Both the position numbers and the translations under genes were made by a program. Below the pieces are notes generated by a model, which worked only from the letters and a program-made list of their open reading frames with translations, ran no database searches and was not told where the DNA came from. This document shows, piece by piece, positions 44,493 through 53,149 of a DNA stretch of 64,000 nucleotides. Numbering within the stretch: the first letter of the stretch is position 1; each line of letters starts with the position of its first letter. The stretch comes from Streptomyces sp. NBC_01439 (GTDB lineage Bacteria > Actinomycetota > Actinomycetes > Streptomycetales > Streptomycetaceae), in the NCBI RefSeq assembly GCF_036227605.1, contig NZ_CP109487.1:6075501-6139500 (forward strand), read 5' to 3'.

Positions 44493-45633
44493 ATGGCTGA
44501 TATGGATCACTCGGGAAGCCTCGTCCTGATCATGGCTGCCGCCGTACTGGCCCCCCCTGCTCGCGTACGGGGCGGCGCGCTGGATCTCGGCCCCCCTGGT
44601 GATCTTCGAAATCTTGCTCGGCATCCTGATCGGACCGGACGTGCTCGGCTGGGCCGCGACGGGTGAGGTGATCGACGTGCTGAGCCGGCTCGGGCTGGCC
44701 ATGCTGATCTTCCTCGCCGGGGGCGGCGGCTTCGGTCGGGGCGTGTACGTGGGCACCGCGCTCACCAGTACGGCGCTGGGCGCCATCCTGCCCATCCTCA
44801 GGGACACCGGGGACCTTCAGGGCCGGTTCGGGGCCGTGATGATGGCGATGGGCGCGGTGGGCGAGTTCGGGCCGATCATCGCCATGTCGCTGCTGCTGAG
44901 CGGGCGGGCGCCGGCCGGCTCGGCGGCGCTGCTGGCGGCCTTCGCGCTGCTGACGGCGGGGGCGCTGCTCTGGGCACTGCGGCCCAAGCCGCCCTGGCTC
45001 TCCCGGGGCATCGCCAAGACCCTGCACAGCAGCGCGCAGTTCGCCGTGCGCTTGGTCCTCCTGCTGCTGGTGGCGATGCTGGCGCTGTCCGAGGTGCTCG
45101 GTCTCGACATGCTGCTCGGCGCCTTTGCGGCCGGACTGATCACCAGGCTGGTCCTGCAGGGGGCCGCGCCGGAGAGCGGCCCCGTGGTGCTGTCGAAGGT
45201 GGAGGCCATGGGTTTTGGCTTCCTGGTGCCGCTGTTCTTCGTGGTCACGGGGATCGAGTTCGACTTGGAGGCGCTGTTGTCGGGCGGGCGGGAACTGGCG
45301 CTGCTGCCGGTGTTCCTGGTGCTGTTCCTCGTGGTGCGCGGGCTGCCGATCCGGCTACTGGCGCCGCGCGACCTGGGGCGGGACGAACGGTCGGCCCTGG
45401 TGCTGTTCGGGTCCACCGCGCTGCCGCTGGTGGTGGCCATCACGACGCTGGGCGTGGAGGACGGGATGATGACGTCGGGCGAGGCGGCGGCGCTGGTGGG
45501 GGCCGGGATGGTGTCCGTCCTGGTGTTCCCGCTGCTGGGGCTGCGGCTGCTGGCCCGCGCGCGGGGCCCGGAGGGCGCCGAGGTGGTGCGGGCCGGCCGG
45601 GCCGGACGGGTCAGTGAAGGGGAGTCTTGGTGA
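44493..45633 (+). pseudogene. Broken cation/proton antiporter (CPA2 type)
   Basis: The reading frame begins MADMDHSGSLVLIMAAAVLAP and then hits a run of seven C (44551-44557); removing one C restores LLAYGAARWISAPLVIFEILLGILIGP, which joins the long downstream frame starting at 44599. Further on, MLIFLAGGGGFGRGVYVGTALT lacks the membrane helix pair that normally lies between FLAG and the GVxxGTALTxTALG motif, roughly 40-60 residues. The remainder (TGDLQGRFGAVMMAMGAVGEFGP and the C-terminal helices) is intact. So there is one frameshift and one in-frame internal deletion. GTAAAT (44489-44494) ends seven bases before ATG 44502, a possible leaderless start. It overlaps the TetR gene by 23 bases. 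Confidence 0.75.
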
Positions 45634-46420
45634 GCATCGGCTCCAAGTAGCGCAGCAGGACGGTCTTGAGCTCGGCGGTGTACGCGGCGCGCTCGTCGCC
45701 CTCGTGGGCCAGGATCAGGTCGAGGGACGACTTGAAGATGCCCAAGATCATGTTCGAGATGAGGGCGAGCTCGTCGGGCGTGGTGGTGGGGCAGCGGTCG
45801 CGCAGCACGGCCTCGATCCGGGTGAGCAGTCCTTCGTGCAGTTCCTCGTGCTCCTGGGCGATGCCGGGCACGCCGGTGCCGTGCATGAGCGCCCAGAAGG
45901 CCGGGTTCTCACAGTTGAAGGCGATGACCGGGTCGAGGACGGCGTCGAGCAGCTCGGGCAGGGGGCGCTGGAGGTTCTCGGCGCGGAAGGCCTGTCCGTG
46001 CGCCTCGTGCGCGCGCTGGAGCAGTTGGCCGCCGAGCTCCATCGCGATGGCCTCTTTGTTGGGGAAGTACTGGTAGAGGGTGCCCGGCGACACGCCCGCC
46101 TCGCGCGCGATGGCGTTGGTGCTGGCCGAGGCGTAGCCGGTGCGGCAGAACACCCCGGCGGCGGCGGCCAGTAGCTGGGAGATCCGGCGTTCGCCGCGGG
46201 CCTGGCGGCGGCGCGGGGTGGGGGTGGTGGCACCCGTGTCGGCGGCGGACGTCGCGGCGCCGGTCGTTGCGGCGCCGGTCGTTGCGGCGGCGGCCTTCGC
46301 GTCGGCGGCCTTCGCGGCGGCGCTGCCCTTCAGGTCGGCGCTGCCCTTCGGGTCGGCGGCGTCGATGGTGGAGCTCTTGATCCCCTTTTCGGTGTTTTTG
46401 CCCATGCGTGTCCCCGGCAT
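45611..46420 (-). CDS. TetR/AcrR regulator divergent from the MMPL exporter
   Basis: 269 residues. A long low-complexity N-terminus (AAAKAADAKAAAATTGAATTG, from a 15-base unit repeated in the DNA) precedes the helix-turn-helix (GYASASTNAIAREAGVSPGTLYQYFPNKEAIA in outline, about 105-140) and the ligand domain. Start 46420 is chosen for CAGGGGA upstream; ATG five codons later is possible. Twin palindromes between it and the MMPL gene fit it as repressor of that gene. Confidence 0.9.
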   Translation of the reverse strand: MPGTRMGKNTEKGIKSSTIDAADPKGSADLKGSAAAKAADAKAAAATTGAATTGAATSAADTGATTPTPRRRQARGERRISQLLAAAAGVFCRTGYASASTNAIAREAGVSPGTLYQYFPNKEAIAMELGGQLLQRAHEAHGQAFRAENLQRPLPELLDAVLDPVIAFNCENPAFWALMHGTGVPGIAQEHEELHEGLLTRIEAVLRDRCPTTTPDELALISNMILGIFKSSLDLILAHEGDERAAYTAELKTVLLRYLEPMLTKTPLH

Positions 46421-46447
46421 GTCCAATCCCCTGCTTCCCGTGGGCGA

Positions 46448-46477
46448 TTGACAAACGCGAGTGATCGCTCGCATTCT
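46448..46477 (+). promoter_or_regulatory. Promoter of the MMPL gene
   Basis: Consensus -35 TTGACA (46448-46453), 18-base spacer, -10 CATTCT (46472-46477). The first operator palindrome fills the spacer. Confidence 0.6.
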
Positions 46478-46505
46478 TGAGAAACGCGAGCGACTGCTCG
46501 TGTTT
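46453..46505. promoter_or_regulatory. Twin TetR-type operators
   Basis: GCGAGTGATCGCTCGC (46457-46472) and the related site CGAGCGACTGCTCG (46487-46500) lie 29 bp apart within longer matching arms (AAACGCGAG on the left of each). The first overlaps the MMPL promoter spacer, the second covers its expected transcription start. Confidence 0.75.
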
Positions 46506-46551
46506 GCCAGTCTATGTGGCCTGGCAATCACGGTGAAGGGGACACCGAGTC

Positions 46552-48792
46552 ATGTCCGAAGTCAAGAAACCGCCGTCCTCCGGGGCGGACGCGGGGTGGA
46601 CCCGGTTCGTCACGGCCCGGCCGCGGCTCACGCTGCTGCTGGCCCTGCTGGTCACGGCCCTGTCCGTGGTCGCGGGCGGCGGCGTCGCCGACCGGCTGGG
46701 AAGTGGCGGCTGGGAGGACCCGGGCGCCCAGTCCACCTACGCCACGCGGGCCCTGGAACGGGAGTTCCCGCACTCCGAGCCCAATCTGCTCCTGCTCGTC
46801 GACGCCGCGGCGGGCACCACCGGGGTCGACGACCCCGCCGTGGCCGCCGAAGCCGAACGGCTCACGACCGCACTCGCCGCCGAACGGGGGGTCGTCGGCG
46901 TCGGTTCGTACTGGCGCACCCAGCTGCCCACGCTGCGCTCCGAGGACGGCCGGCAGGCGCTCATCGTCGGCCGCGTCCAGGGCGACGAGAAGACGGCCAC
47001 CGCCGCACTGGAACGCATGGCACCGCGCTTCGAGGGCGAGCGCGGCCCGGTGCGGGTGTCCCTCGGCGGCCCGGCCGCGGTGCAGCGCGAGGTCACCGAG
47101 ACCATCCAGGAAGACCTGCTGCGCGCCGAGCTGATCGCCCTGCCGGTCACCCTCGTCCTGCTCGTCCTCGTCTTCGGCAGCGCGGTCGCAGCTCTGCTCC
47201 CCCTCGCCGTCGGCATCGTGGCCATCCTCGGCACCAATGCCGTACTGCGCGGACTCACCGAGTTCACGGACGTCTCCGTCTTCGCCCAGAACCTGACCAC
47301 CGCGCTCGGCCTCGGACTCGCCATCGACTACGCCCTGTTCATCGTCCGCCGGTTCCGCGAGGAACTCGCCGCCGGGCGCGATCCGGTCGGAGCGGTCGGG
47401 GCCACCCTGCGCACCGCCGGGCGCACCGTGCTCTTCTCGGCGCTCACCGTCGCGGTCTCGCTCTCGGCCATGCTCTTCTTCCCCATGTACTTCCTGCGCT
47501 CCTTCGCCTACGCCGGTGTCGCGGTCGTACTGCTCGCGGCCGCGGCCGCGCTGATCCTGCTGCCGGCCGCCCTGGTGCTCCTCGGCGAGCGGGTCAACGC
47601 CCTGGACCTGCGCCGGCTGTGGCGGCGGCGGGGTCGGCCGGAGACGGCCGCGACCGGGCCCGCGGAGACGGGCCGGGGCTGGGGGCGGGCGGCCGCTCTC
47701 GTGATGCGGCGCGCCCCGGTCTTCGCCGTGGCCACCACCGTGGGCCTGCTGCTCCTCGGGTTGCCCTTCGCGGGAGTCAAGTTCGGCACGGTCGACGACC
47801 GGCAGCTCCCGAAGGACGCCCCCTCGCACGTGGTGCAGGAGCAGATCCGCGACGGCTTCCCGAACAGCCCCGGTGGCGGTATCACCGTGCTCGCCGAGGG
47901 AGCCCCCAGCACCGAGCGCCTCGCGGCCTACCGGGACCGACTGGCCGCCCTGCCCGGGGTGACCCGGGTCGACGGGCCGATCGGCTCCGAGGCGGGAAGC
48001 GAGTACACCACCTTCTCGGTCTCCGTCGAGGGCGAGGCCGTGGGGCAGACCGCTCGGGACCTGGTCGACGAGGTCCGCGCCGTGGACGCCGGCTTCAAGA
48101 CCTCGGTGACCGGACAGGCGGCCGTCCTCGTCGACGCGCAGAAGGCCATCGCCGGCGCACTGCCCGCGGCGGCGGCCCTCGTGGTCCTCGCCACGCTGCT
48201 GCTGGTGTTCCTGCTCACCGGGAGCCTGCTGATACCGCTCCAGGCGGTGCTGCTCAACGCCCTCAGCCTGACCGCGATGTTCGGGGCGGTGGTGTGGGTG
48301 TTCCAGGAGGGCAACCTCTCCGGGCTCCTCTCCTTCACCGCCACCGGCGACATCGAGACCACCCTGCCGGTGCTGATGTTCTGCATCGCCTTCGGGCTCT
48401 CCATGGACTACGGGGTGTTCCTCATATCCCGCATCAAGGAGGAGTACGACCGGACCGGGGACCACGAGAGCGCCGTCCGGACGGGGCTGGCCCGCACCGG
48501 CGGGCTGATCACCGCGGCGGCCCTGATCCTGGCGGTGGTGATGGTGGCCATCGGCACCTCCCGGGTGACCAACACCAAGATGCTGGGGCTCGGGATCGCG
48601 CTGGCGGTCCTCATGGACGCCATGGTCGTCCGCAGCCTCCTGGTCCCGGCGGTGATGAAGCTGACCGGACGGGCCACCTGGTGGGCCCCCGCCCCGCTGC
48701 GTCGCCTGCACGAGAGGTTCGGCCTGAGCGAGGGCGAGTCCGCGCCCCCGACACCGGAGCCGGAGCGGATACCCGTGGGGGCCGGCGCCTAG
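46552..48792 (+). CDS. MMPL/RND-family exporter
   Basis: 746 residues, two repeats of one helix + periplasmic domain + five helices. The proton-relay helices contain GLGLAIDYALFIVRRFREE (about 265) and FGLSMDYGVFLISRIKEEYD (about 615). Exports lipids, drugs or secondary metabolites. AAGGGG lies upstream of the ATG. Ligand unknown; control by the divergent TetR protein suggests inducible efflux. Confidence 0.92.
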   Translation: MSEVKKPPSSGADAGWTRFVTARPRLTLLLALLVTALSVVAGGGVADRLGSGGWEDPGAQSTYATRALEREFPHSEPNLLLLVDAAAGTTGVDDPAVAAEAERLTTALAAERGVVGVGSYWRTQLPTLRSEDGRQALIVGRVQGDEKTATAALERMAPRFEGERGPVRVSLGGPAAVQREVTETIQEDLLRAELIALPVTLVLLVLVFGSAVAALLPLAVGIVAILGTNAVLRGLTEFTDVSVFAQNLTTALGLGLAIDYALFIVRRFREELAAGRDPVGAVGATLRTAGRTVLFSALTVAVSLSAMLFFPMYFLRSFAYAGVAVVLLAAAAALILLPAALVLLGERVNALDLRRLWRRRGRPETAATGPAETGRGWGRAAALVMRRAPVFAVATTVGLLLLGLPFAGVKFGTVDDRQLPKDAPSHVVQEQIRDGFPNSPGGGITVLAEGAPSTERLAAYRDRLAALPGVTRVDGPIGSEAGSEYTTFSVSVEGEAVGQTARDLVDEVRAVDAGFKTSVTGQAAVLVDAQKAIAGALPAAAALVVLATLLLVFLLTGSLLIPLQAVLLNALSLTAMFGAVVWVFQEGNLSGLLSFTATGDIETTLPVLMFCIAFGLSMDYGVFLISRIKEEYDRTGDHESAVRTGLARTGGLITAAALILAVVMVAIGTSRVTNTKMLGLGIALAVLMDAMVVRSLLVPAVMKLTGRATWWAPAPLRRLHERFGLSEGESAPPTPEPERIPVGAGA

Positions 48793-48804
48793 GAGGTGCG
48801 CCCC

Positions 48805-48876
48805 GGCCCCGGGGAACGGTTCGCCGGGGCCGTGGGGGCGGGTGAGGCGATCCGGCGGATCCCCTCACCCGCCCCC
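48805..48876. terminator. Two hairpins forming a bidirectional terminator
   Basis: GGCCCCGG/CCGGGGCC (48805-48831) and GGGGGCGGGTGAGG/CCTCACCCGCCCCC (48834-48876), the latter continuing into GATCC/GGATC with one mismatch. They separate the convergent MMPL and MerR-like genes. Confidence 0.85.
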
Positions 48877-48883
48877 GCCGGAT

Positions 48884-49084
48884 TCAGTCCTCGCGGCGGC
48901 CCCGGTTCCCGGGCCGGCGGGCCACCCAGGCGCGCACGGTTTCGGCGTACCAGTAGGGCTTGCCCCCCTCCACATGGTCGGGCGGGGGCAGCAGCCCGTG
49001 TTTGCGATAGGAGCGCACGGTGTCCGGCTGGACCCGGATGTGGGCAGCGATCTCCTTGTATGACCACAGCTGTCGGTCGCTCAT
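48884..49084 (-). CDS. Small MerR/excisionase-like DNA-binding protein
   Basis: 66 residues: SYKEIAAHIRVQPDTVRSYRKHGLLPPPDHVEGGKPYWYAETVRAWV in outline is a complete winged helix-turn-helix of the BldC/AlpA type, and nothing else is attached. Strong AAGGAGG before ATG 49084. Similar stand-alone proteins act as developmental regulators or excisionases. The upstream 230 bases carry an array of TGTGAC half-sites. Confidence 0.85.
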   Translation of the reverse strand: MSDRQLWSYKEIAAHIRVQPDTVRSYRKHGLLPPPDHVEGGKPYWYAETVRAWVARRPGNRGRRED

Positions 49085-49220
49085 GCTGGACACCTCCTTG
49101 TCCACGTCGCGGGGCCGGCCGGGAGGCCGTCGGGGAGCCGACGCGTGGACGCTGACGATCACTCGGGTTGTGCCCGGGGAACGATGCTGAGTGATGACAG
49201 GGGAGGGGCTGTTGACTTCC

Positions 49221-49289
49221 TGTGACGGAAGACCTGCGAAATGCGGACATGCGTCACAGAAGGGTGACCCTTGTGACAAGAGGGTCACA
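49221..49289. promoter_or_regulatory. Array of four TGTGAC half-sites with nested palindromes
   Basis: TGTGAC (49221-49226), GTCACA (49253-49258), TGTGAC (49272-49277), GTCACA (49284-49289); between the second and third lies the perfect palindrome AAGGGTGACCCTT (49260-49272). It lies after iolG and before the MerR-like gene, both on the minus strand. Could be the iolG terminator, or binding sites controlling the MerR-like gene. Confidence 0.5.
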
Positions 49290-49316
49290 GGGGTCGAACG
49301 AGGAGTTGGTAGGGCG

Positions 49317-50327
49317 TCAGCGGTACAGGGCTGGGCGTTCCGTCAGCTCCACGACGGCCCGTACACCGGTGCGCGCAGCCGCGAGGCCCGCCTCGGAGAC
49401 GGCGGCCGCCGCGTAGCCGTCCCACGCGTCGGGCCCCGCCACGCGGCCGTGCGCCGCCGCGGCCACCCAGCTCCGCAGCTGGCGGTCGTAGGCATCGGCG
49501 AAGCGCACCGTGAAGTCCTGGTCGATGGCGCCGCCCCACCGGCCCGCCGACTGCACCACCATCGCGTGTCCGTCGCCGATCCGGGCACTGCCCGCCTCGC
49601 CGACCGCCTCGCACTGCACCTGGTAGCCGAAACCGCAGTTGACGAAGATCTCCACGTCGACGACGGCCCCGCCGGAGGTCTCCAGCAACACCAACCGGGG
49701 ATCGCTCAGCCCTTCGGGAGCGGCCGCCGTGGGCCGCGGCGAGAGCACGCTGACGGCGGTGATCTCCTGCCCCAGCAGCCAGCGGGCCGCGTCCACCTCG
49801 TGCACCACCGAGTCGCTGATCAGCATGTCGCTGGTGAAGAACGACGGCGAGGAAGCATTGCGGTGCCGGCAGTGCAGGAAGAGCGGGCGCCCGATCCCAC
49901 CCGCGTCCAGCAGCTCCTTCAGCCGGGCGTACTCGGCGTCGTACCGCCGCATGAACCCCACCTGCACCAGGCGCCGCCCCAGACGCTGTTCGGCCTCCAT
50001 GACGCGCAGCGCCCCCGCCGGGTCCGGAGTCAGGGGCTTCTCGCACAGCACCGGCAGCTCCCGCTCCAGCGCGTGCAAGATCGCCTCCTCGTGGGCGGGT
50101 CCGGGCGAGGCGATCAGCACGGCCCGGACCCCGGGTGCGGCTATCGCGGCCGCCGGGTCGGTGTGCGCCGTCGCCCCGTCCAGGGTGGACGCGACCTCCT
50201 TGACCCGGTCCCCGTCCGGGTCGGCCACGGCCACCACACGGGCCCCGCCCACCGTCCGCCCGATCCGGCGGACGTGGTCGGCGCCCATCTTCCCGGTGCC
50301 GATGACGGCGATGCCGAGCGTGCTCAT
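49317..50327 (-). CDS. iolG: myo-Inositol 2-dehydrogenase (Gfo/Idh/MocA family)
   Basis: 336 residues. Rossmann NAD-binding start [26 protein letters not shown] (catalytic Lys) near 95, and [12 protein letters not shown] (about 180). Oxidises myo-inositol to scyllo-inosose, the first step of the pathway. ATG 50327 has GAGGAG. Second gene of the minus-strand iolE-iolG unit, 26 bases after iolE. Confidence 0.9.
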   Translation of the reverse strand: MSTLGIAVIGTGKMGADHVRRIGRTVGGARVVAVADPDGDRVKEVASTLDGATAHTDPAAAIAAPGVRAVLIASPGPAHEEAILHALERELPVLCEKPLTPDPAGALRVMEAEQRLGRRLVQVGFMRRYDAEYARLKELLDAGGIGRPLFLHCRHRNASSPSFFTSDMLISDSVVHEVDAARWLLGQEITAVSVLSPRPTAAAPEGLSDPRLVLLETSGGAVVDVEIFVNCGFGYQVQCEAVGEAGSARIGDGHAMVVQSAGRWGGAIDQDFTVRFADAYDRQLRSWVAAAAHGRVAGPDAWDGYAAAAVSEAGLAAARTGVRAVVELTERPALYR

Positions 50328-50353
50328 GTCGTACTCCTCTTCCTTCCGAAGGG

Positions 50354-51268
50354 TCAGCGGGCGCCGCAGGAGCGGAGGTAGGCGCGGGTGCGCCGGGCGA
50401 TCGGCAGCGGCCGGTCGGGCGGACACGGGTACATGTCCTGCTCCACGATGGCGAACAGGTCCACGTCCAACCGCTGGGCCGCCGCGAGCACCGGTTCCAG
50501 CGCGGGCACCCCCGAGGGCGGTTCGCACATCACCCCACGGCCCACGGCCGGCCCGAAAGGCAGCCCCTCGGCGACGACTTCGGCCAGGATCCGCGGATCC
50601 ACCTGCTTGAGGTGGAGGTAGCCGATTCGCTCGCCGAAGGTCTCCACGGCCTGCACGCTGTCCCCGCCGCAGTACGCGTAGTGGCCCGTGTCCAGGCAGA
50701 GGGAGACGAGAGCGGGGTCGGTGGCGTCCAGGAAGCGGGCCACGTTCGCCGGGGTGTCGATGTGGGTGTCGGCGTGCGGGTGGACGACGATCCGCAGCCC
50801 GTACCGGTCCTGGACCTCCCGGCCGAGGCGCTCGGTCTGCGAGGTCAGTTCACGCCATTGGGCGGGGGACAGGGTGCGGTCCTCCAGCACCTCCCCGGTC
50901 TTGTCGTCCCGCCAGAAGGAGGGGATGACCACGAGATGGGCCGCGCCCAAGGCCCGGGCCAGCGCGGCGATCCGCGACACGTGCTCCCAGGTGTCCTCCC
51001 ACACGGCGGGCCCGTGATGGAGTCCGGTGAAGACGGTTCCGGCCGAGACGCGCAGCCCGCGCTTGGCCGTTTCCTCGGCGAGGCGGGCGGGATCGGTGGG
51101 CAGATAGCCGTAGGGGCCGAGTTCGATCCACTCGTACCCGGCGTCGGCGACCTCGTCGAGGAAGCGTTCCCACGGGGTCTGCCGGGGGTCGTCGGGAAAC
51201 CAGACACCCCAGGAGTCCGGAGCCGAGCCGATGCGGATACGGGTCAACGCGGGCGGGGAGGACATCAT
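50354..51268 (-). CDS. iolE: Inosose dehydratase (sugar phosphate isomerase/epimerase fold)
   Basis: 304 residues. Signature [19 protein letters not shown] near the N-terminus is typical of IolE; metal-site pieces include [32 protein letters not shown] and HLKQVDP. Removes water from scyllo-inosose. ATG 51268 (MM start) lies seven bases after TAAGGT, so the transcript may be leaderless; the same bases can also read as AAGGTGG, a weak ribosome site. Divergent from iolC. Confidence 0.88.
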   Translation of the reverse strand: MMSSPPALTRIRIGSAPDSWGVWFPDDPRQTPWERFLDEVADAGYEWIELGPYGYLPTDPARLAEETAKRGLRVSAGTVFTGLHHGPAVWEDTWEHVSRIAALARALGAAHLVVIPSFWRDDKTGEVLEDRTLSPAQWRELTSQTERLGREVQDRYGLRIVVHPHADTHIDTPANVARFLDATDPALVSLCLDTGHYAYCGGDSVQAVETFGERIGYLHLKQVDPRILAEVVAEGLPFGPAVGRGVMCEPPSGVPALEPVLAAAQRLDVDLFAIVEQDMYPCPPDRPLPIARRTRAYLRSCGAR

Positions 51269-51273
51269 AACGG

Positions 51274-51287
51274 CCACCTTAGGGTGG
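51274..51287. promoter_or_regulatory. Shared divergent iol promoter core with palindrome
   Basis: CCACCTTAGGGTGG is a 14-bp palindrome with one mismatched pair. It contains a minus-strand -10 (TAAGGT) for iolE and an overlapping plus-strand -10 (TAGGGT, 51280-51285) for iolC, so one bound protein could shut both directions. Confidence 0.6.
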
Positions 51288-51309
51288 AGGACCAATGGGA
51301 GGACTGACT

Positions 51310-52275
51310 GTGACCGGCACCGGCGATCCGCTCGCGCTCGACCTGATCACGATGGGCCGGATCGGGGTGGATCTCTACCCGTTGACGACGGGCGTACCAC
51401 TGGCCGAGGCGGAGACCTTCGGCAAGTTCCTGGGCGGCTCCCCGACCAACGTGGCCGTCGCGGCGGCCCGGCTGGGACGCCGGGTGGCGGTGATCACCCG
51501 CACCGGCGCGGACCCCTTCGGCGCGTATCTGCGCTCCGAACTGCGGGGGTTCGGGGTGGACGACCGGTGGGTCGCCGAGATCGCCGGGCTGCCGACCCCC
51601 GTCACCTTCTGCGAGATCTTCCCGCCCGACCACTTCCCGCTGTACTTCTACCGGCTGCCGAAGGCTCCGGACCTGGAGATCGCGGCGGACGAGGTGGACC
51701 TGGCGGCGGTACGGGCGGCCCGCGTGTTCTGGATGACGGGTACGGGCCTGAGCGAGGAGCCCTCGCGGGCGGCGACGCTGGCGGCGCTGGAGGCCCGCGC
51801 GCGGACCGGGACGACGGTCTTCGACCTGGACTGGCGGCCGATGCTGTGGCGGGAGGAACCAGGGCCGTACTACGAACGGGCGCTGAGGTCGGCGACGGTG
51901 GCCGTGGGGAACGCGGAGGAGTGCGAGATCGCCACGGGCGCCTCGGACCCGCACGCGGCGGCGCGGGCGCTGCTCGCGGCGGGTGTGGAACTGGCGGTGG
52001 TCAAGCGCGGCCCGAAGGGCGTGCTGGCGGTCCACCGCGACGGCACGGTGGCGGAGGTCGCACCGGTGCCGGTGGAGGTGGTCAACGGGCTGGGCGCGGG
52101 GGACGCGTTCGGCGGGGCGTTGTGCCACGGGCTGCTGGCGGGGTGGGAACTGGAGCGGGTGGTGCGGTACGCGAACGCGGCCGGGGCGATCGTCGCCTCG
52201 AGGCTGGCGTGTTCGAGCGCGATGCCGTTCTCTCACGAGGTGGAGGAGGTGCTGGGGCGTGCCGGTGGTGTCTGA
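51310..52275 (+). CDS. iolC: 5-Dehydro-2-deoxygluconokinase
   Basis: 321-residue PfkB-family kinase: GKFLGGSPTNVAVAAARLG (substrate site) and NGLGAGDAFGGAL with the catalytic Asp near 257. Phosphorylates 5-dehydro-2-deoxygluconate. GTG 51310 is chosen for the ideal GGGAGG seven bases upstream; ATG 51295 is an alternative. First gene of iolC-iolB-iolD-mmsA. Confidence 0.93.
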   Translation: MTGTGDPLALDLITMGRIGVDLYPLTTGVPLAEAETFGKFLGGSPTNVAVAAARLGRRVAVITRTGADPFGAYLRSELRGFGVDDRWVAEIAGLPTPVTFCEIFPPDHFPLYFYRLPKAPDLEIAADEVDLAAVRAARVFWMTGTGLSEEPSRAATLAALEARARTGTTVFDLDWRPMLWREEPGPYYERALRSATVAVGNAEECEIATGASDPHAAARALLAAGVELAVVKRGPKGVLAVHRDGTVAEVAPVPVEVVNGLGAGDAFGGALCHGLLAGWELERVVRYANAAGAIVASRLACSSAMPFSHEVEEVLGRAGGV

Positions 52276-52282
52276 GTGGGGG

Positions 52283-53149
52283 ATGGAATGGACGAGGCTG
52301 GTGGTCCTCGACCTGGCCCCGGGAGAGGTGTACGCACACCCGTGCGGGGAGTCGGAGTGGATCGTGCTCCCCCTGTCGGGCGCCTGCGAGGTCCACTGCC
52401 GGGCCCTGCCGAATCAACCCCCGCCGGAGTTCGAGGCGCGGGGTGCGGGGCAGAGCCCCGAGGGCGGACCGGAGGTGTTCCAATTGCGCGGGCGGACCGG
52501 GGTGTTCAGCGGCGTCACCGACTTCGCCTACCTGCCGCGGGACGCGGACGCGGAGATCCGGTCGGCCGCCGGCGGACGCTTCGCCCTCGCCGGAGCCCCG
52601 TGCGAGACGCGGCTCTTCGCCCGGTACGGACCCGCCGACCAGGTCCCCGTAGAGCTCCGCGGCGCCGGCCAGTGCTCCCGCCAGGTCAACAACTTCGCCG
52701 CCGCGGACACCTTCCCCGCCGACCGCCTCATCGCCGTCGAGGTGCTCACCCCCGGCGGGAACTGGTCCTCGTACCCGCCGCACAAGCACGACGAGCACCA
52801 CCCCGGCGAGGAGTCCCGCCTGGAGGAGATCTACTACTTCGAGATCGCCCCGCACGGTGACACCCCCGGGCTCGGCTACCAGCGCGTCACCCCCTCCCCG
52901 GCCGGGAAGACCGACATCCTCACCGAGGTGCGGACCGGGGACGCGGTGCTGATCCCCGACGGCTGGCACGGGCCGTCCATGGCCGCCCCCGGGCACGACA
53001 TGTACTACCTGAACGTGATGGCCGGACCGGGCCGGACCCGCGAGTGGCTGATCCGGGACCACCCCGACCACGGCTGGATCCGCGGCAGCTGGGACGGCCA
53101 GGACGTCGACCCCCGGCTGCCCTTCTCCCGAACGGAGGACCACCGGTGA
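52283..53149 (+). CDS. iolB: 5-Deoxy-glucuronate isomerase
   Basis: 288 residues, bicupin fold. Metal-site motif SSYPPHKHDEHHPGEESRLEE in outline (His-His-Glu) near 165-185 and YYFEIAP. Isomerises 5-deoxyglucuronate. Residues about 47-60 (PEFEARGAGQSPEG) are encoded by a dispersed repeat and look like an insertion relative to the family. Overlaps iolD by four bases (GTGA). Confidence 0.92.
   Translation: MEWTRLVVLDLAPGEVYAHPCGESEWIVLPLSGACEVHCRALPNQPPPEFEARGAGQSPEGGPEVFQLRGRTGVFSGVTDFAYLPRDADAEIRSAAGGRFALAGAPCETRLFARYGPADQVPVELRGAGQCSRQVNNFAAADTFPADRLIAVEVLTPGGNWSSYPPHKHDEHHPGEESRLEEIYYFEIAPHGDTPGLGYQRVTPSPAGKTDILTEVRTGDAVLIPDGWHGPSMAAPGHDMYYLNVMAGPGRTREWLIRDHPDHGWIRGSWDGQDVDPRLPFSRTEDHR
52421..52460 (+). 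repeat. Dispersed palindromic repeat, copy C, inside iolB
   Basis: CCGGAGTTCGAGGCGCGGGG followed by GGGGCAGAGCCCCG, the same element as at 2439-2490 and 2638-2680. Read in the same register as copy A (EARG-G-S-P-G), so the protein insert is alike in two unrelated enzymes. Confidence 0.75.

Noticed and set aside
49272..49289. CRP-like site (TGTGA...TCACA)
   Set aside because: The half-sites are separated by eight bases rather than six, and the spacing does not fit the Streptomyces Crp consensus I know either, so I list it only as part of an uncharacterised array.
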